Assembly: GCA_021399435.1 (NCBI GenBank)
Contig: JAJTUP010000133.1
Coordinates: forward strand, 1 to 64,000
Direction of reading: 5' to 3'
From: Diaporthe sp. PMI_573
Taxonomy: Eukaryota > Ascomycota > Sordariomycetes > Diaporthales > Diaporthaceae
DNA length: 64,000 nt
In this document: positions 43,760 through 57,000 of the stretch, piece by piece
How the letters are laid out: every line of letters starts with the position of its first letter
Position numbering within the stretch: the stretch's first letter is position 1
Notes under the pieces: generated by a model
What the model was told of the DNA's origin: nothing
The model's database searches: none
Seen by the model: the letters and a program-made list of their open reading frames with translations, nothing else
Translations under genes and position numbers: made by a program

Positions 43760-45620
43760 GTCTAGTCTTAGGCTCTTTTTTAGTTTTACTTTAGCCCTCT
43801 CCCTTTCTAGTACTTTATAATAGTTTTATCTACTAATATTTTATCTTCTAGTACTTATAAGTTATATTTACTAGGCTATTCTTTTTACTTTACTAAGTAA
43901 TATATAGTATCCTTAATCTCCTAGTAGTCCTAGACTTCTTTTAGCTCCTATTTTACTTATTTATCCTCTAAGTCTAGTAGGCCTAGGATATCCTTTATTA
44001 GGTCCTTTAAGTTTCTTACTACCCAGAGCTCTAGTTAGCTTACATGGTATATATAATGTATTTATAAGTACTTCTCTAGGAGGACTAAGCTATAAGCCTG
44101 TTTACCTATTTAGGATAGAATCTTAAATAGGCTAACCCTTTATAGAGTAAGTTTTTTATCTTTTAGGTATAGATACTTAGCTACTAGTAATATCTATTTA
44201 CTAATCTTAAATTACCTAGGTTAATACTGTTTATTATAGTTTTAAGCTTATATCTTAGTTATATATTTCTAGTTCTCCTTATATTCTATCCGAATTTGTT
44301 AGAGTTTCTCTAATCGTTCCTTAGCTACTAGTACCTCTTTCCTTAGAACACTATGCTTAGTAGGCTATTAGTTATAAGGAATAGTAAAAGAGGGTTTATA
44401 GCTAAAGAGAGCTTTAAATAGGCTTATTTTAATTATAGAATTTCATACTAAATTATAAATAAAGAATATAGTATATAACAGGTTTAGCTAGTTCTACACG
44501 TTTTCTATTGTAAACGCCCTTAGGTATTATTTTAAGGTTTAGTTTATCTTCTCTATTTATCTATCACCCTATAGGTAGTATATAGTAGTATATTAGTTCT
44601 TGATCCTACTTAGTTAGTAAAGGGTTTTCTAGAACTTACTAGTAAAGATTATACCTTTATTAGTTATAATTCCTCTTAATAGTCCCTATTTATACTCAAT
44701 CTCCCTATAGAAAATCTTACCTAGTTCTATAGTATTTATCATAATATTTACTAGAAGGAAAAAATTTATCTTAGTAAATTAATCCACTATTACTAGAATT
44801 ATATCTACTTCCTTACCATCTATAATAATAGTCAGGAGTCTAGTAATAAAATCCATGCTAAGTTCTTATATAGGGTTTAATGGAATTAGTAACAAAGCAA
44901 GCTCTCTATATAGGTAATAATATAGCGTAGATATATATTAGTACGTTATACAAGAGCGTATATAATCTACAATAGTAGCCCTTAAGCTTAGCTAGTAAAA
45001 ATGTCTTTTAACTAGGATTTATATTCTTGTCTACCCCTAGTATCTACTTAGCAACTCATCATAGTAGGTTTATAGGATCTCCTATCTTAAAGCTTCTTGT
45101 TCTAGCATATATATATATCTCTTCTAGTAAAGTAGTTCGTCTTAGAACTTATAACTAAAGCTATCTAAAACAACCTTATTTAAGGATTAAATCCTTTTAA
45201 TTATAGTCTAGATTATAGGGTCTTCCCCTTAGGCTTTGTATATTAAGTCTAATAGTAGAGAGTAGGGCCCTTAATATATTATACTTGCATTATATATGTA
45301 TACCTAGGCCTAGACTCTTGTTATAAACTACCCCTATAGAGGAGCTATAGACTTAAGCTAATACTCTATTAAGGAGGAATCGATTTTTAAGACCTCTTAT
45401 ACCTTAGTACTTCTAACTACAGCCTTAAATTAGGCTTACTATTAGTCTTCTAGATAGGATTATATATCCTTCCTAATAATTATAACCATCTTTAATTCTA
45501 GAGTTAGTATCTAACTTAAATTTAAAGGCTTTTTTTCTAACATATAGTTAGGCCTTCTTAATAAACCATCTACTAGGTTCGTCTTTCTAGAGCAGTATTT
45601 AATAGTAAAATCGAATCCTG
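43760..45620 (-). mobile_element. Gypsy (chromovirus) fragment: end of RNase H, integrase and chromodomain-like tail
   Basis: Minus strand, read from 45620 down. The order is a linker with DTNSRIKDGYNY and FLLNRVLAQVYSSS, an integrase N-terminal zinc region (about 45100-44930, YYDELLSRY..GQTR), and the catalytic core (about 44870-44480: LSIDFITRLLTIIIDGKE, VIVDRFTKI, then TTIYYLQGDRQIEKINQTL, the HPQTDGQTER equivalent). A chromodomain-like end follows (about 43980-43780, IKDTIYYLVK). Stops are TAG/TAA. RT and gag are missing; the upstream side ends abruptly near 45620 against another relic. Confidence 0.72.
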
Positions 45621-48600
45621 CTAGATATTAAAAACGTGGACACCAAAGCCGAGCATAACAGGTGCCCAAGTTCTGCTAGCCCCTCTGAGCAAGAGAGAGG
45701 AAACTACTAGAGGGCTCCAACGCGAAGAAAGAAGAGATAATGAAAAAGGGCCGAAAGGGCCACGAAGGCAACAAAAGCAGGGTATGTTGGTTCTAATCAG
45801 ACAATGTCACAGGTTATCAAATAATAATAATAGAAAAATGAGTTGAATTATTTTTTTACTTCGGCCCTCGAGAGGGACAGAAGCATGTCCAGTACTTATA
45901 GTATGGACGGCCAAGAAAGAAAATTCATCGCACTAGCTACGTAAAACACTGCACCCCATAACACACCCCTCTCCAGCCCTTCGCTCCCTAGAGTAGAAGG
46001 GTCAACCAAACCATTCATCCACCATTCTAATTAGTTCCCTCTCGTATCCCTATAGCGCTTAGCTCGCTAATCTCGGGCTATCACCTAGTTAATAGTATTC
46101 TAAGTATTGCCTTCATAATGTACTTAAACAACACGAGTCCATCTATGAAACTCCGGCTATATGGTAGGCATTAGAACCCATTCTATTGCCCTCCTCGTAG
46201 TCACGTAATAATAAGCCCAAGTATTATAAGCTCTGATCTAATTACACCAAGCTTTACGTTTATTGTCTATCTTAGCACTATTAGGCTCTATACTCTAATA
46301 TCTGTTAATCTGGTAAAACCTTATACTTGTCTTCATAATAGGTAGTTATAATCCAACTATTTTAGTATAAACAAAGGACTATTTATCTCCCATGCTTAGT
46401 CGTTTTATCATTAAGGAAAGTAGCTGCTCTAATCGTATACGAGAGACTCTATAGTTAATTAGGTGGTGTAGATTAATACGTCTAACCTGGTTCTTCATTC
46501 CTTTTATAATTATCTTAGTTAGTAGTTACTTTATAGGTAGTAGAGGTAGATTTGTATAAAGCTCTATATTATAAAGTCCCTTCTTAATAAGTTCTAGCTA
46601 GGAGATTAGACCATACTTCTTCTTTACTTCCTAGAAATCATTAAGGCTAATTAAAGGGTAGTTAATAGGCTCTCAAAGACCATGCCTAAGTCTATTTAGC
46701 TCTGATTAGATAGCGAATATCTATATCTAGACTACTGTCTCTTTAGGAGAGAGCCTTATGGGAGGGTTTTAGGTTAAGTTTAAGCTCTTCTAGTTATTAA
46801 ACTCCTAGTTATTCCTTCCCCTATTTTCTTAAAAAAAAAAAGCTACATAGTTAGCTACCTACTAGCTATAGTTAGTAAAGCTTGTCTAGGGTAAAACAAT
46901 AACTTTAATCGCTCTAGGCTCCTTTACCCTAAAACATTCTTCCTTAATAAAGCTCTTATAGATAGTCACGATCCTCTTATAGTTATAGTTTTACTCTCCC
47001 GTATTCAGGTAGGTGTTAATAGACCTGAGGCAATCAGTAGCACGATCGTAGATTCTAAGGGTAAAGTACCCAGGTATGTATACTAGTATAATGATAAACT
47101 AGTACTCTAGTATTAGTCGTAACTATTTAAAGTCAGGGTAGGCTGGCTGATTATGAGAAATAATAAAGTAACTAATAAATATAATGTTAGTAAAGTCAAG
47201 AAGCTGCCATCTGATCAGGGCTAAGATATGGTCGCTTCGAAGCTCAGGGTATATATTAATACCTGGAAAGTAGTCAGCAACCATCTTTCGTACCTGATCG
47301 CCCATAATAGTATAATCAATGTTAAAGAATAGAGGCCTATCCTTGTATTCTATTAGCTAAACTTGTCTAATCTTGAGCCCATACATAAGGATTCAAGTCT
47401 TAAACAGGTCGTGGGAAAGGTCTATACTAGCCTCACAGCCAAAGTCGTAATAGTTTTAGACATCAACTGGATTAGGGAAACGGATACTAGATAGCTATAT
47501 ATTAAAGTTATCGTAGAAGGGTAGTTACGATAGTTAGATGGTAGGGTTGACCTGATTAATAATAGAGATAGGCTTAACTAATAGAATTAGGGTATCTAGG
47601 TTGATTTCCTCCCCTAAGGAAATACTAGGCAAGGGTCTGGGAGATCTACAGTAGGAGAGAGCTGCCTGCAAAGTCCTAGTCATATAGGTATTAGACCCAG
47701 AACGATGGCTGGACCCACCCCTTCTTAACTGCCTATTACTTATGGTGGCTTTCTAATTACCCGTAAGTATAGTGAGAAGTGTAAGGGAATTAAGTAGGTG
47801 ATGAAAAGGAGGAGTAAAGTATAAAGAAAGTAGTGAGAAAGCTTGTACTCCTAGGGGATACTGTGTAGGTAATTAAGTAAAGAGGTTGATGTTATAAAAA
47901 GAGTAGCTCTATTACTTAGAAGTCATAAGAAGGACAAAATGTAGTAGCAATATATCTTACTTAAATCAGTTCTTTAGTACTACTAAAGGCTTCAAATATA
48001 GTTAATCAGAAACTAGAAAGTAGCTAAAAGAGGTTTGTAGGTATTAGTTAGAAAGGTTTTAAGGAAAGGTCGTATTAGGTATCACAGGGTTTTCATAAAC
48101 TAGTAGAAGTACTATTTTTTATAAATTACTTACGTCTATTAGTTACTTTCCATCCCTTCTACTTTCCTTTAGGTATTAGAGTAGTCTAAGCATTTATTTA
48201 GGCAAGTAGCTAAGGTTAGTAAATCACTAGGCCTCTCAGGTACTCTCTCGTATTCTTTAAAAACCTCCCCTCTCTTTTACTAATTCCATTTAACCTTCTC
48301 TTATAATACTAACTTTCTACTACTTAGAGCATTACTTCTTTACTCTGATTAGATACTAAACAAGCTTCCTAAACCAAATCTTACTCTTATACTACTAATT
48401 TCTCTTTTCTTATTACTTAAAATATCTTCCCATGCTCCTATAAATCTTGATAAGAAGGGAAAGGGAAAGGAGGAAAGTAAGCAGGAGCCTATTCATCCCT
48501 TATATAAGGCTGATTACCCTAAACTAATCGTTAACCACGGTATTTATATTACCTTTATAAACTAAGGTATACTTCTATAGAATATTATCCTTAAGTCTAA

Positions 48601-49330
48601 ACTCTATACCTCCTTTACCTAAAACATCTCTATCTATACCCTAATTAGTCATAATATAAACTAGTATGTTACGTAGCTTCTATCTAAGCCTACTATTAAG
48701 AAGATTATGATTAACCTCTTTATCTTCTTCTTATTAAATAAAGATCGTGATTTCCTCTACAAGTACCTTTAAATATTGATATAGATAGGTACTAATAAGG
48801 TCTTTATTAAGAAGGTTAATAGTAAGCTATATAGAAAGTACATGTCTAATCTATACTAATTAGACAATAAGTACCATACCCCTACCCTTTTTATTACCTT
48901 TTTTAGTTATTAAAATACTTTTCCCTGTAAGTACTGTCTTGTATATATATCCTGGAACTTTAACTATAGGGTCCTCGTTATAGTCCCTTTCTTTAAGTAC
49001 TAAAGCATCCCTGGTTTTAAGAAGGGTATATGTACTAACTATCTCTATTACGTTAAAGGTAGTAACTATACTTTTAATAAGGATTCCTACATTCCTGCTA
49101 TTAAGGCTACTGCTACTCTGCTTAATTACGAATTTAAGGGTACTCCCTAATTAGAACTCACCTTAAGTAAATATACCTAAGTTAACAAGGAATTTAACTT
49201 TGATAAAGTAAGGGAGGAAGTAATTAGAAAGGTAAAGGGTTTTTAGCCTAGACCTAAGAAGCTAAAGCCTAAAGAGAAGAGGTTCTAGGAGTAATTTAAA
49301 AAAAGAATTAGGGTAAAAGGTTATATAAGG
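45621..49330. mobile_element. RIP relic with divergent reading frames; plus-strand part with a DUF3716-like Cys pattern
   Basis: Minus strand, about 47750-45950: frame pieces with TAG/TAA stops, including MGDQVRKMVADYFPGINIYP (47305) and RWTRVV..VHYEGNT, and ending WWMNGLVDPSTLGSEGLERG (about 46020). Plus strand, about 48430-49320: GKGKEESK..EPIHPLYKADYPKL, then a C-x2-C stretch and VPFFKYQSIPGFKKGICTN, recalling the fungal DUF3716 pattern (gap, VVP, then a CxxC box); the end is Lys/Arg-rich. I cannot name the element. The divergent layout with a shared middle (47.8-48.4 kb) is seen, not explained. Confidence 0.35.
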
Positions 49331-52300
49331 TAACGAACATTGGGTTTATAGAACCACTACTCTTTACTCTTGTAATAAGTAATTAATTTCAAATTTTATA
49401 CATCATATAATGGTAAAATAAATGTAAACTGGGCTCTGATTAGAGCAAAACGAATGTTGTAGGGCAATAAACGAAAGAAAAGGAGCCTAGTAAAAAAAAT
49501 GTTTAGATGTAAAGAAAACGATTAGTCTGCAGCAGACTACCAGTCTTAGTATGTTGTAGATAGGAGTATCCCCCCCCCCCAGGATAACGAAACAAAGGCG
49601 AAGTTATGAATAAGGAAAAATAAAGCATTTAAGAAATAGGCTAGTACTCTAATTAGCAAGGGTTACTTGTCCTAACCGTTAGAATATCGACATACTAGTC
49701 AAATCATAGTAGTTAGCGAGGTAACTACTATGTTCGAGATTACGTCATAATGCTAGAATGTTAAGATGAGTTTTCTAAGTCTTTAGAGGAGGACATAGAA
49801 ATAGGTTCCATTAACTATAAGATGTCTATAGGTATCCATTATAGTAGAATATCTAAAAAGTCTTAATACTAATTAGAATCTTCTCCATTATCCTTGATCT
49901 CTATATTAGTAATAGATAAGAATGGGTCTAGAAAAGTATCACATAGTCGTGTTTACTAGAGCTTGTAGCCCATGGTTTCCATCTTAGGCGGGTTTTCTAT
50001 CTATAGTAGTAGTACTTCTAGCTCCTAAATTCCATTATGTTTAATAAACTTCTTTAGCCTTTAAGGTAAATATATCCTACTAACTTCAGCTCTATCTAGC
50101 ATTTAAAGCTTGTATATATTATTTAGGGAAATAGAGTCGATGATATATAGACTAAACCATTAGTATGTTAGCTTTCTAAACGAGGAGTGATTAGTTTTCC
50201 ATTACTCATTAATAACAAGAATAAGGTCTTCTTCCTTTAAAGGCGTTAGTCTTGAAAATCCATAGTGAGTATCTCTACCAGCAGCTTACTTCCTAAATTC
50301 AACAATAGACTATCACACCAGCTCCACGTCTTCTACTAGATTAAGTAGGGATCTAAGGCAACAGTATAAAGCCTCTTATAATAACATATGAGGTTTCTAA
50401 GCTTATACTCTCTAGGTTAGAATATTAGTTTCTATTAGGATAACAGGATTATACCTATGGAGGAGGTAAAACAGGCTTTTTCCATATAAATACCTTAATA
50501 ACGTGTAATTAGAAAAGAGTATATATAGAAGAATATATCTCTATCCTTTTACACCGTCTTCCATCATCTTAGTTAACGTGGCTATAAGAGTGAAATATCT
50601 GTGTTTAATAATTCTATTTACTTATAGGTTATATATTAAGAGAAGGATTCGTCTAACTCTAATCAGTTAAAGGTACTATGTAAATTCCCCTATATTTTCT
50701 CTACCTCTATCAACAACAGCTTTAAAAGGTAATCCCTATTTAAGCAGGATATACTAGATGAAAAACCTCTTTATATTCTTAGTATTAGTAATTCTAAGAG
50801 GCATAGCTTCAACCCAGCTAGTAAGGTCATAGCAGGCTTCTACTAACTTATTATAGCCCTAATTAGAAGGTAAGTATTAGATATTAATATAAATTTTCAT
50901 AAATAGCTAGTTAGGAACAGTTAGAATAACTCTATCGTTATAAACTCTAGCACTCTACCTTGTATACTTTAAGTATTCAGCAATAGTGTTTTCAACATTA
51001 GTATACATACCCTTCTAGTAGTACATGGCACGGATTCAGGAATATATTATATCTTGTCCTTAATGACCCAAAGGAGTATATATGTTCCTAATAATCTGTA
51101 ACTTTAGATTAGGATCATCAACAACTCATCATCGTTTAAGACCTTTCTTAGGTAACCACTAGAGGATTCCTTTATAAAGGGTAAAATAGTAAGCCGTTTT
51201 CTTAAAGGTCTATAATTACAAAGATAAAAGTCCTTATAGTATTATACTATCCTGAAGGTATACTATAATGTTCTTAGATTGTTTAGACTAAAAGTAAATA
51301 TCATTAAGTATAAGGCTCTAATCAGCTTCAACTATAGCTATATATCCAAGAATTATTTCACACTAGTCCTCAATATCTCCTTTAATTCACCTATTATTAT
51401 CATCAAATAGCCCTAGAGGTTTACAAGATAGCACATTAACTATTATGTTTTCCATCCCCTTTATATACCAAACTATAAAGTCATAGGTTCTAATCACCAC
51501 TAGCCATCTTATCACAAGAGCACCAGGTACATCCATTACAGCTCCCTTTAGTTACTAAACAAGAATATTTAAATCTATTTCTAAGAAGAAGTATATACTA
51601 TAAATATAGAACTATAGGCATCTAATTATATAGAGAACTACCCTATATTCTCTCTTTATAGCATTATAAAGCTTTTCTACATTTATCCAAGCTCTACTCT
51701 CGTACCTTACAAAATATTAGATACTATCTCTTTCCTATATAAGACAAGCTCCCCATCCTTAGAGACTTGTATTAACTATAAGGATAATGTTCCCTTAGCT
51801 ATAGTCAATGTTGATTAGATATGGTTTAGTCATAATAGTTACTTTTAACATATCCATGGCTTTCTAGCATTCTTCTAACTAGTAAAATAGTACTCCTTTC
51901 TTAAAGAGGTTAAAGAGTAGCCTAGTAATAATCCTATAGAATAGCATCCATACCTAGTAATAGTTAACAAGGCTAACAAAAGAGCAGACCTGAAAAACGT
52001 TTTTATAGCTTTCCCATTCTCTAATCTTAATAATCTTCTTATCTACTAGTACTTAGCTAAGAGTACTATATATATATCTAACAATATTAGTTTAATACTT
52101 ACACCATTCTAACTTATAGGTATTAATAGCCATACTAGCTAGTTCTATATTATAGAGGACGTTGTTAAGATTCTTGATATATTCCACCACATATCTTCTA
52201 ACTCTAGGCAGATTAGGAATCTCCTCATTATCATAGTCTATGTCAGGACCTCTAATAGCTATATTATCTAGAAAAGGTCTATAGATTAAGGGAATTAAGT

Positions 52301-53270
52301 TATATAATAGCCACACCATACATTATATAAACTAGGCTACAGAATTAGTAGTACCTATAAGTAGGCTACATTACCGAAATAACCTAATCAGTATTATAAA
52401 GGTCGTTATATTATGGCTCTTCTCATCAAGCTTTACCTAATTATAGCTTAAGAAGAAATCTAGGAGAGAGAGAATCTTATATATTATAAATTCCTCTATA
52501 AATTCGTCTGCTACCAGAGGTATGAAGGTATCTCTAATTATAACCCTATTTCCTTTAGAGATGTTGTTAATTAGCTAGTACCCTGAGTTCTTTTTCTTAA
52601 CTAGAAACTAGCTATTTTAATATACCGTGTGAGATTTCTCGATAATACTACTCACCTCTCTTTCTCTTAATATTTTAATAGCTATTACTCTAAGGGCTCT
52701 AGGTAACTTAATCATCTTTACTTAGTAAGCCTTGTATAGTACAGTTCTAATCATTTAAGGTAGAGTAACATCTATACTAATTTAAGATATATAAGACTAG
52801 TTTTAGGTAAGGGCCTTTTTTCTATTAAACAAGAGATAGGTAAACATGTTCCTTTCCTTAGTCAAAAAGCCATTATAGTTATTCTTTATAATCTATTTCA
52901 AGTAATTAAGAGTAAGTCAAGATCCCCTCTTAATCTTAGAGAATTTTAGCTATATCTAGGGGTTATATTTATATCTACGGTTCTAGTTTATAGCATCCCT
53001 AATTTCTACTTTATAGCTTAGCTTCTAGTTAACCATTCCCTCCAGAACTAATCTATTAGATAGGTAATCATCTACTAGATATACTTTAACTCCTACCCTC
53101 TTATATAGGGTTCTAATTATGAGTTAACAAGTATAACTAATCGATTTAGTAATACTTATAGGTAATGAGATCGAGTTTATCTATTTACGAGTATAGGCTA
53201 TTCTTATTCTTAGATGTAATCTATAGACATACTAAGGATTAAATTTTTTAATACCTTTAAGTATATATAG
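49331..53270 (-). mobile_element. Gypsy-like pol on the minus strand (reverse transcriptase, RNase H, integrase), RIP-damaged
   Basis: Minus strand. The RT part lies at about 52650-51900: a YDQISLDEKSHDIT-like segment, then IPLIYRPFLDNIAIRGPDID at 52290, where the YxDD equivalent has become LDN. It is followed by GYICD and NYYRIWI (connection), RNase H (about 51800-51400, ILVVNASKSRGG, INAEKLYN) and an end RTYDFIV..YIKGME. An integrase with HxxD-like zinc region follows at about 51100-50900 and a core at about 50850-50650 (NTKNIKRFF, VVDRGREY). The family resembles Gypsy elements with VDDIPIRGP. LTRs are not identified. The left border is vague; 49330-49700 has an 11-C run. Confidence 0.65.
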
Positions 53271-53275
53271 CTAAC

Positions 53276-53691
53276 TATTATGAATTGGCCCCCCCTGGAG
53301 AACCCTAACCCTAACCCTAACCCCAACCCTGGAAATCCCCGAACCTCTCCTTTGCCCCATTTTTTCCTTCAGACTCCTAGTCTCTCCCGAAAAACCATTT
53401 GGCCCAGTTTTTTTAAGTCATTATCCTCTCTATTAGAGGAATATATCTTTCCATTAGAGGAATATACCTCTTGAAGAAGTCCGAACCTACTATATATATA
53501 TATATCTAGCCTTTTTCCTCTCAGATAGTTAGTTAGTTCTTTAGTCAGATTAACTTTTTCCCTCCTATACCTAGCTTACCTCCTTCTTCCTTGAATTTAT
53601 TCTCTATAAGGTGTTGAAGAATATCTTGACTACAGCCTTACTATGTCCCTCTACCCTTAGCCCTCTACCCTTAATCTAGGTGTTTTTAACA
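53276..53691 (+). repeat. 5' LTR of the Gypsy chromovirus, with telomere-like tract
   Basis: 416 bp. Positions 53301-53330 carry three clean CCCTAA units followed by CCCCAACCCT. The 3' two thirds (from AAGTCATTAT, about 53415) match the 3' LTR closely; the first third does not. Confidence 0.8.
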
Positions 53692-54099
53692 GCTTGATCT
53701 GACTCCCTATCTTCCCACCTCTTTTCATCCCCTCTTAGTTTCCACGATGACTTTAGACTAGCAGACCCTTTTTAATTTCCTCCCCTCTATCCCCAGGGAT
53801 TTTGTGGGAATTAATCTACCACTACCTTCTAGAATCTCTAGCCCTTAGATTACCCTTGTCCTCTCTACCTTCTCTCGAGGAGGCCAGTCTACCTCCTAGA
53901 TCTCTATTTAGGGCCCTATCTTTCCTAAAGATATAGATAGTCTGGGTAGGGCAGTTCTCTTTACATTCTATACTCTAGGACAAAGAATTACCTAGAAGGA
54001 AATCTTTCCTTTAGCTTCTACCTCCTTCTTGTCCCAGCTACCCTCTCAGCCTTTGGTTCCTCGCCTCTTGCCTCCTAACCCCTATTTAGGGGGTAAGGA

Positions 54100-57000
54100 A
54101 AAATTTAGATTTTTTGCTACCCAACTGTAACTAGTCTTTTCTTTAGACCTATTTTGCTTCTCAGCAGATTCGGCTAAAATAGCCTATTCAGCCTCCTTCT
54201 TTCGAGATTTAGCCCTTTCTTAGTTCTCCCCCTACCTCAACCTTTTTACTGGCCTCTTTAATTTTATTACCTATTCGGAATTCTTCTCGGCCCTTCAAGC
54301 TGCCTTTAATGACCCAGATGCCCTTGGTACTGCTAAAAGAGACCTATAGGCTTTAAAACAAGAAACCTCCTACTTGGCCTATTATTCAAAATTTGTCCCC
54401 CTCGTCTCTATTTTCGGCTGGACCTCCAATACGGTAAAAATCACTCACTTCCATAGAGGTCTAAAAGAAAACCTTAAGGACCTCCTAGTTAGCCGAGACA
54501 TGCCTCTAGATTTTTCTTCTTACACGAATAAGTGTATTTCTCTAGATAACGACCTTTTTGCCCGCCAGAAGGAAAAGAAAAAATCCCAGCCTCCAATTCC
54601 AGCCCCTACCCCTACTACCTAGCCAGCTATTCACCCAGCCGCTCCCATCTCAACCTCAGGCCCTATAGAACTAGATTCGGCCTAGAGAAAGGCCTTTCGA
54701 AGGGCTAATAATCTCTATACCTACTGTAGCCAGCTGGGCTACTTTGTTTAAAACTGCCCCTACCCTGAAAGAAAGAAATTCACTCCTACCTCTACCGCTA
54801 CCGCTCTTTCTATACCACCTAATTCAACCCCTACTTCTTTGGCCCTAGTACCCTATTCGGGAAAAGAGAGCAGGTAGTTAGCCCACAGCCTAATTTACCC
54901 GCTCCTATTAGCTGTCGGAATTTTTATTCGCCCTTAGAATTTGAACCAACTTCGCTACAGTCACCACCCGTCTCACAGCCTACTCTACATTTTGCCTCAG
55001 ACTTCTCGCCTTCCTACAAGCCGCCCTCGGTTGAAGATTCAATTAATGACGATACCAAAAAATACTCCGAAAAATCTAGTATTTTTAACCCCGAGGACGA
55101 CCCTAACCCCGATGGATTGGTGGAGGAATCTGATGGACCGCTTTTGACCCAATATATAGAGACAGGACCCCATAAAGGGCCCCTGGAACCCCCTGCAGCT
55201 GGCCCACTAAACCCCCTGGACACCCCTGCCACCAGCCCGCTAGGGCCCCCTAGCTTTCGGCCCTTCAGCCCGCTAGGGCCCCCTAGCCCTTCGACCCCTA
55301 TTCAGACTCAGACTTCGCCCCCTACTTTAGCCCCTACTTCGCCCGTTTTTCGACCTATCCCAACCCCGATTTCGACCCACTATATTTACTCTTTAGACCT
55401 TGGAAATAAGGCCCCTCTCGTCCTCCCAGCTACTCTCTCTGGCACTCCTGGATCGATAATGATTAATTCGGGAGCTACTTCTTGTTTTATCAACTTTAAC
55501 TTTACCCTTGCCCAAGGGTACCCCCTTCAGAAGAAAACTCGCCCTAAAGCTCTATTAGTAGTGGATAAAAGGGAGTCTTCTACTAGAGATATTCTCTATA
55601 AAGTCGATATTTACCTCCAGATCGACCAGCACCTTAAAACTTCTATTTTTTAAGTTACGAAAATCTCTAGTTACCCAGCCATTCTAGGGCGTTCTTAGCT
55701 TTCCTACTATAACCCTATTATAGACTGGAAGACCGGCTCAATCTCTTTTACCTCAGATATTTGCCAGCTTTCTTATTTACCTACTCGTTCTTTACCTTTA
55801 GCTTCAACTATTCAGCCTTTACCTCTAGCCTCAACTTTACCCTTCTCAGCCAACAACCCTATAATAGCGAGAATTTCTAGTATAGCTCTTTTTTGATTTG
55901 CCAAACAGGATAAGGCCCAGATCTATAGAGTCTCTATTCAAGAGATTAAGGACCACCTAGCTTCTAAAGGAAACGAAAAATCTCTGAAGAAGAAGAGGAA
56001 TTTCTTTAGTTAAAGATACCTAACCAATTTTACAACCTTCTCCCTCTTTTTTGAAAAAGGGACGCCGAAAGGCTCCCTCTCTATAAGGGCACGCTCGACT
56101 GCTCTATAGAACTTGAAGAAGGAAAATCAGCTTCCTTTAGCCCCCTATACCCTATGTCAGATCTCGAGCTCCAGGCTCTCCAAGTCTATTTAGACAACAA
56201 CCTAAAAAAGGGCTATATTAAGCCATCTTCATCATCTACCACCTCACCTATCCTCTTTGTTCGAAAGCCAGGAGGTAGACTTCGCTTTTATGTCGACTAT
56301 AGGGCCCTAAACGCTATAACTAGGCGTAATAAGACCCCCTTACCCTTAATAGACAACTCTTTTCAACAGGCTCTCCGGAGCTAAAATCTTTTCTCGCCTA
56401 GATCTTCACTAGGGTTTCAACCAGATTCGAATTCGCCAGGACAACAAACCCCTTACAGCCTTCCATACTAGATACAGCCTTTTTAAATATACAGTAATGC
56501 CCTTCAGGCTAACTAATGCCCCAGCCGTCTTTCAGTCTTTCATTAATTACATTTTAAGAGAATTTCTCAACATCTTTATAGTCGTCTATATAGACGATAT
56601 CCTTATTTTCTCAAATTTAGAAAAGGAACACTCCCAGCACCTTCGAGCCATCCTTGAGAAATTAGCCTAAGGCCGGCTTGTTTATTAAAGGACGAAAAGT
56701 GTAAATTTTTCACTACTTCAACCACCTTCCTTGGTTTTATTATCTCTCCAGAAGGGATTTCTATAGATTCAACTAAGGTAGCTACTATTCAAGACTAGAA
56801 GGCCCCTTCTTCAGTTAAAGAACTTTAATTATTCCTTAGATTCACCAATTTCTACCGAAGATTTATTCGAAAATATTCACTTGTCTGCCGACCTTTGTTT
56901 TTATTACTTCGAAAATCCCAGCCCTTCTTTTAGAACCCCCCCCTAGCAAAAAGCCTTTAAAGCCTTGAAGGAGCTATTTACTTTAAAACCTATTCTTCAC

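Noticed and set aside
53301..53330. True telomere or chromosome end
   Set aside because: Only three clean units, inside an LTR, with retroelement and normal genes on both sides.
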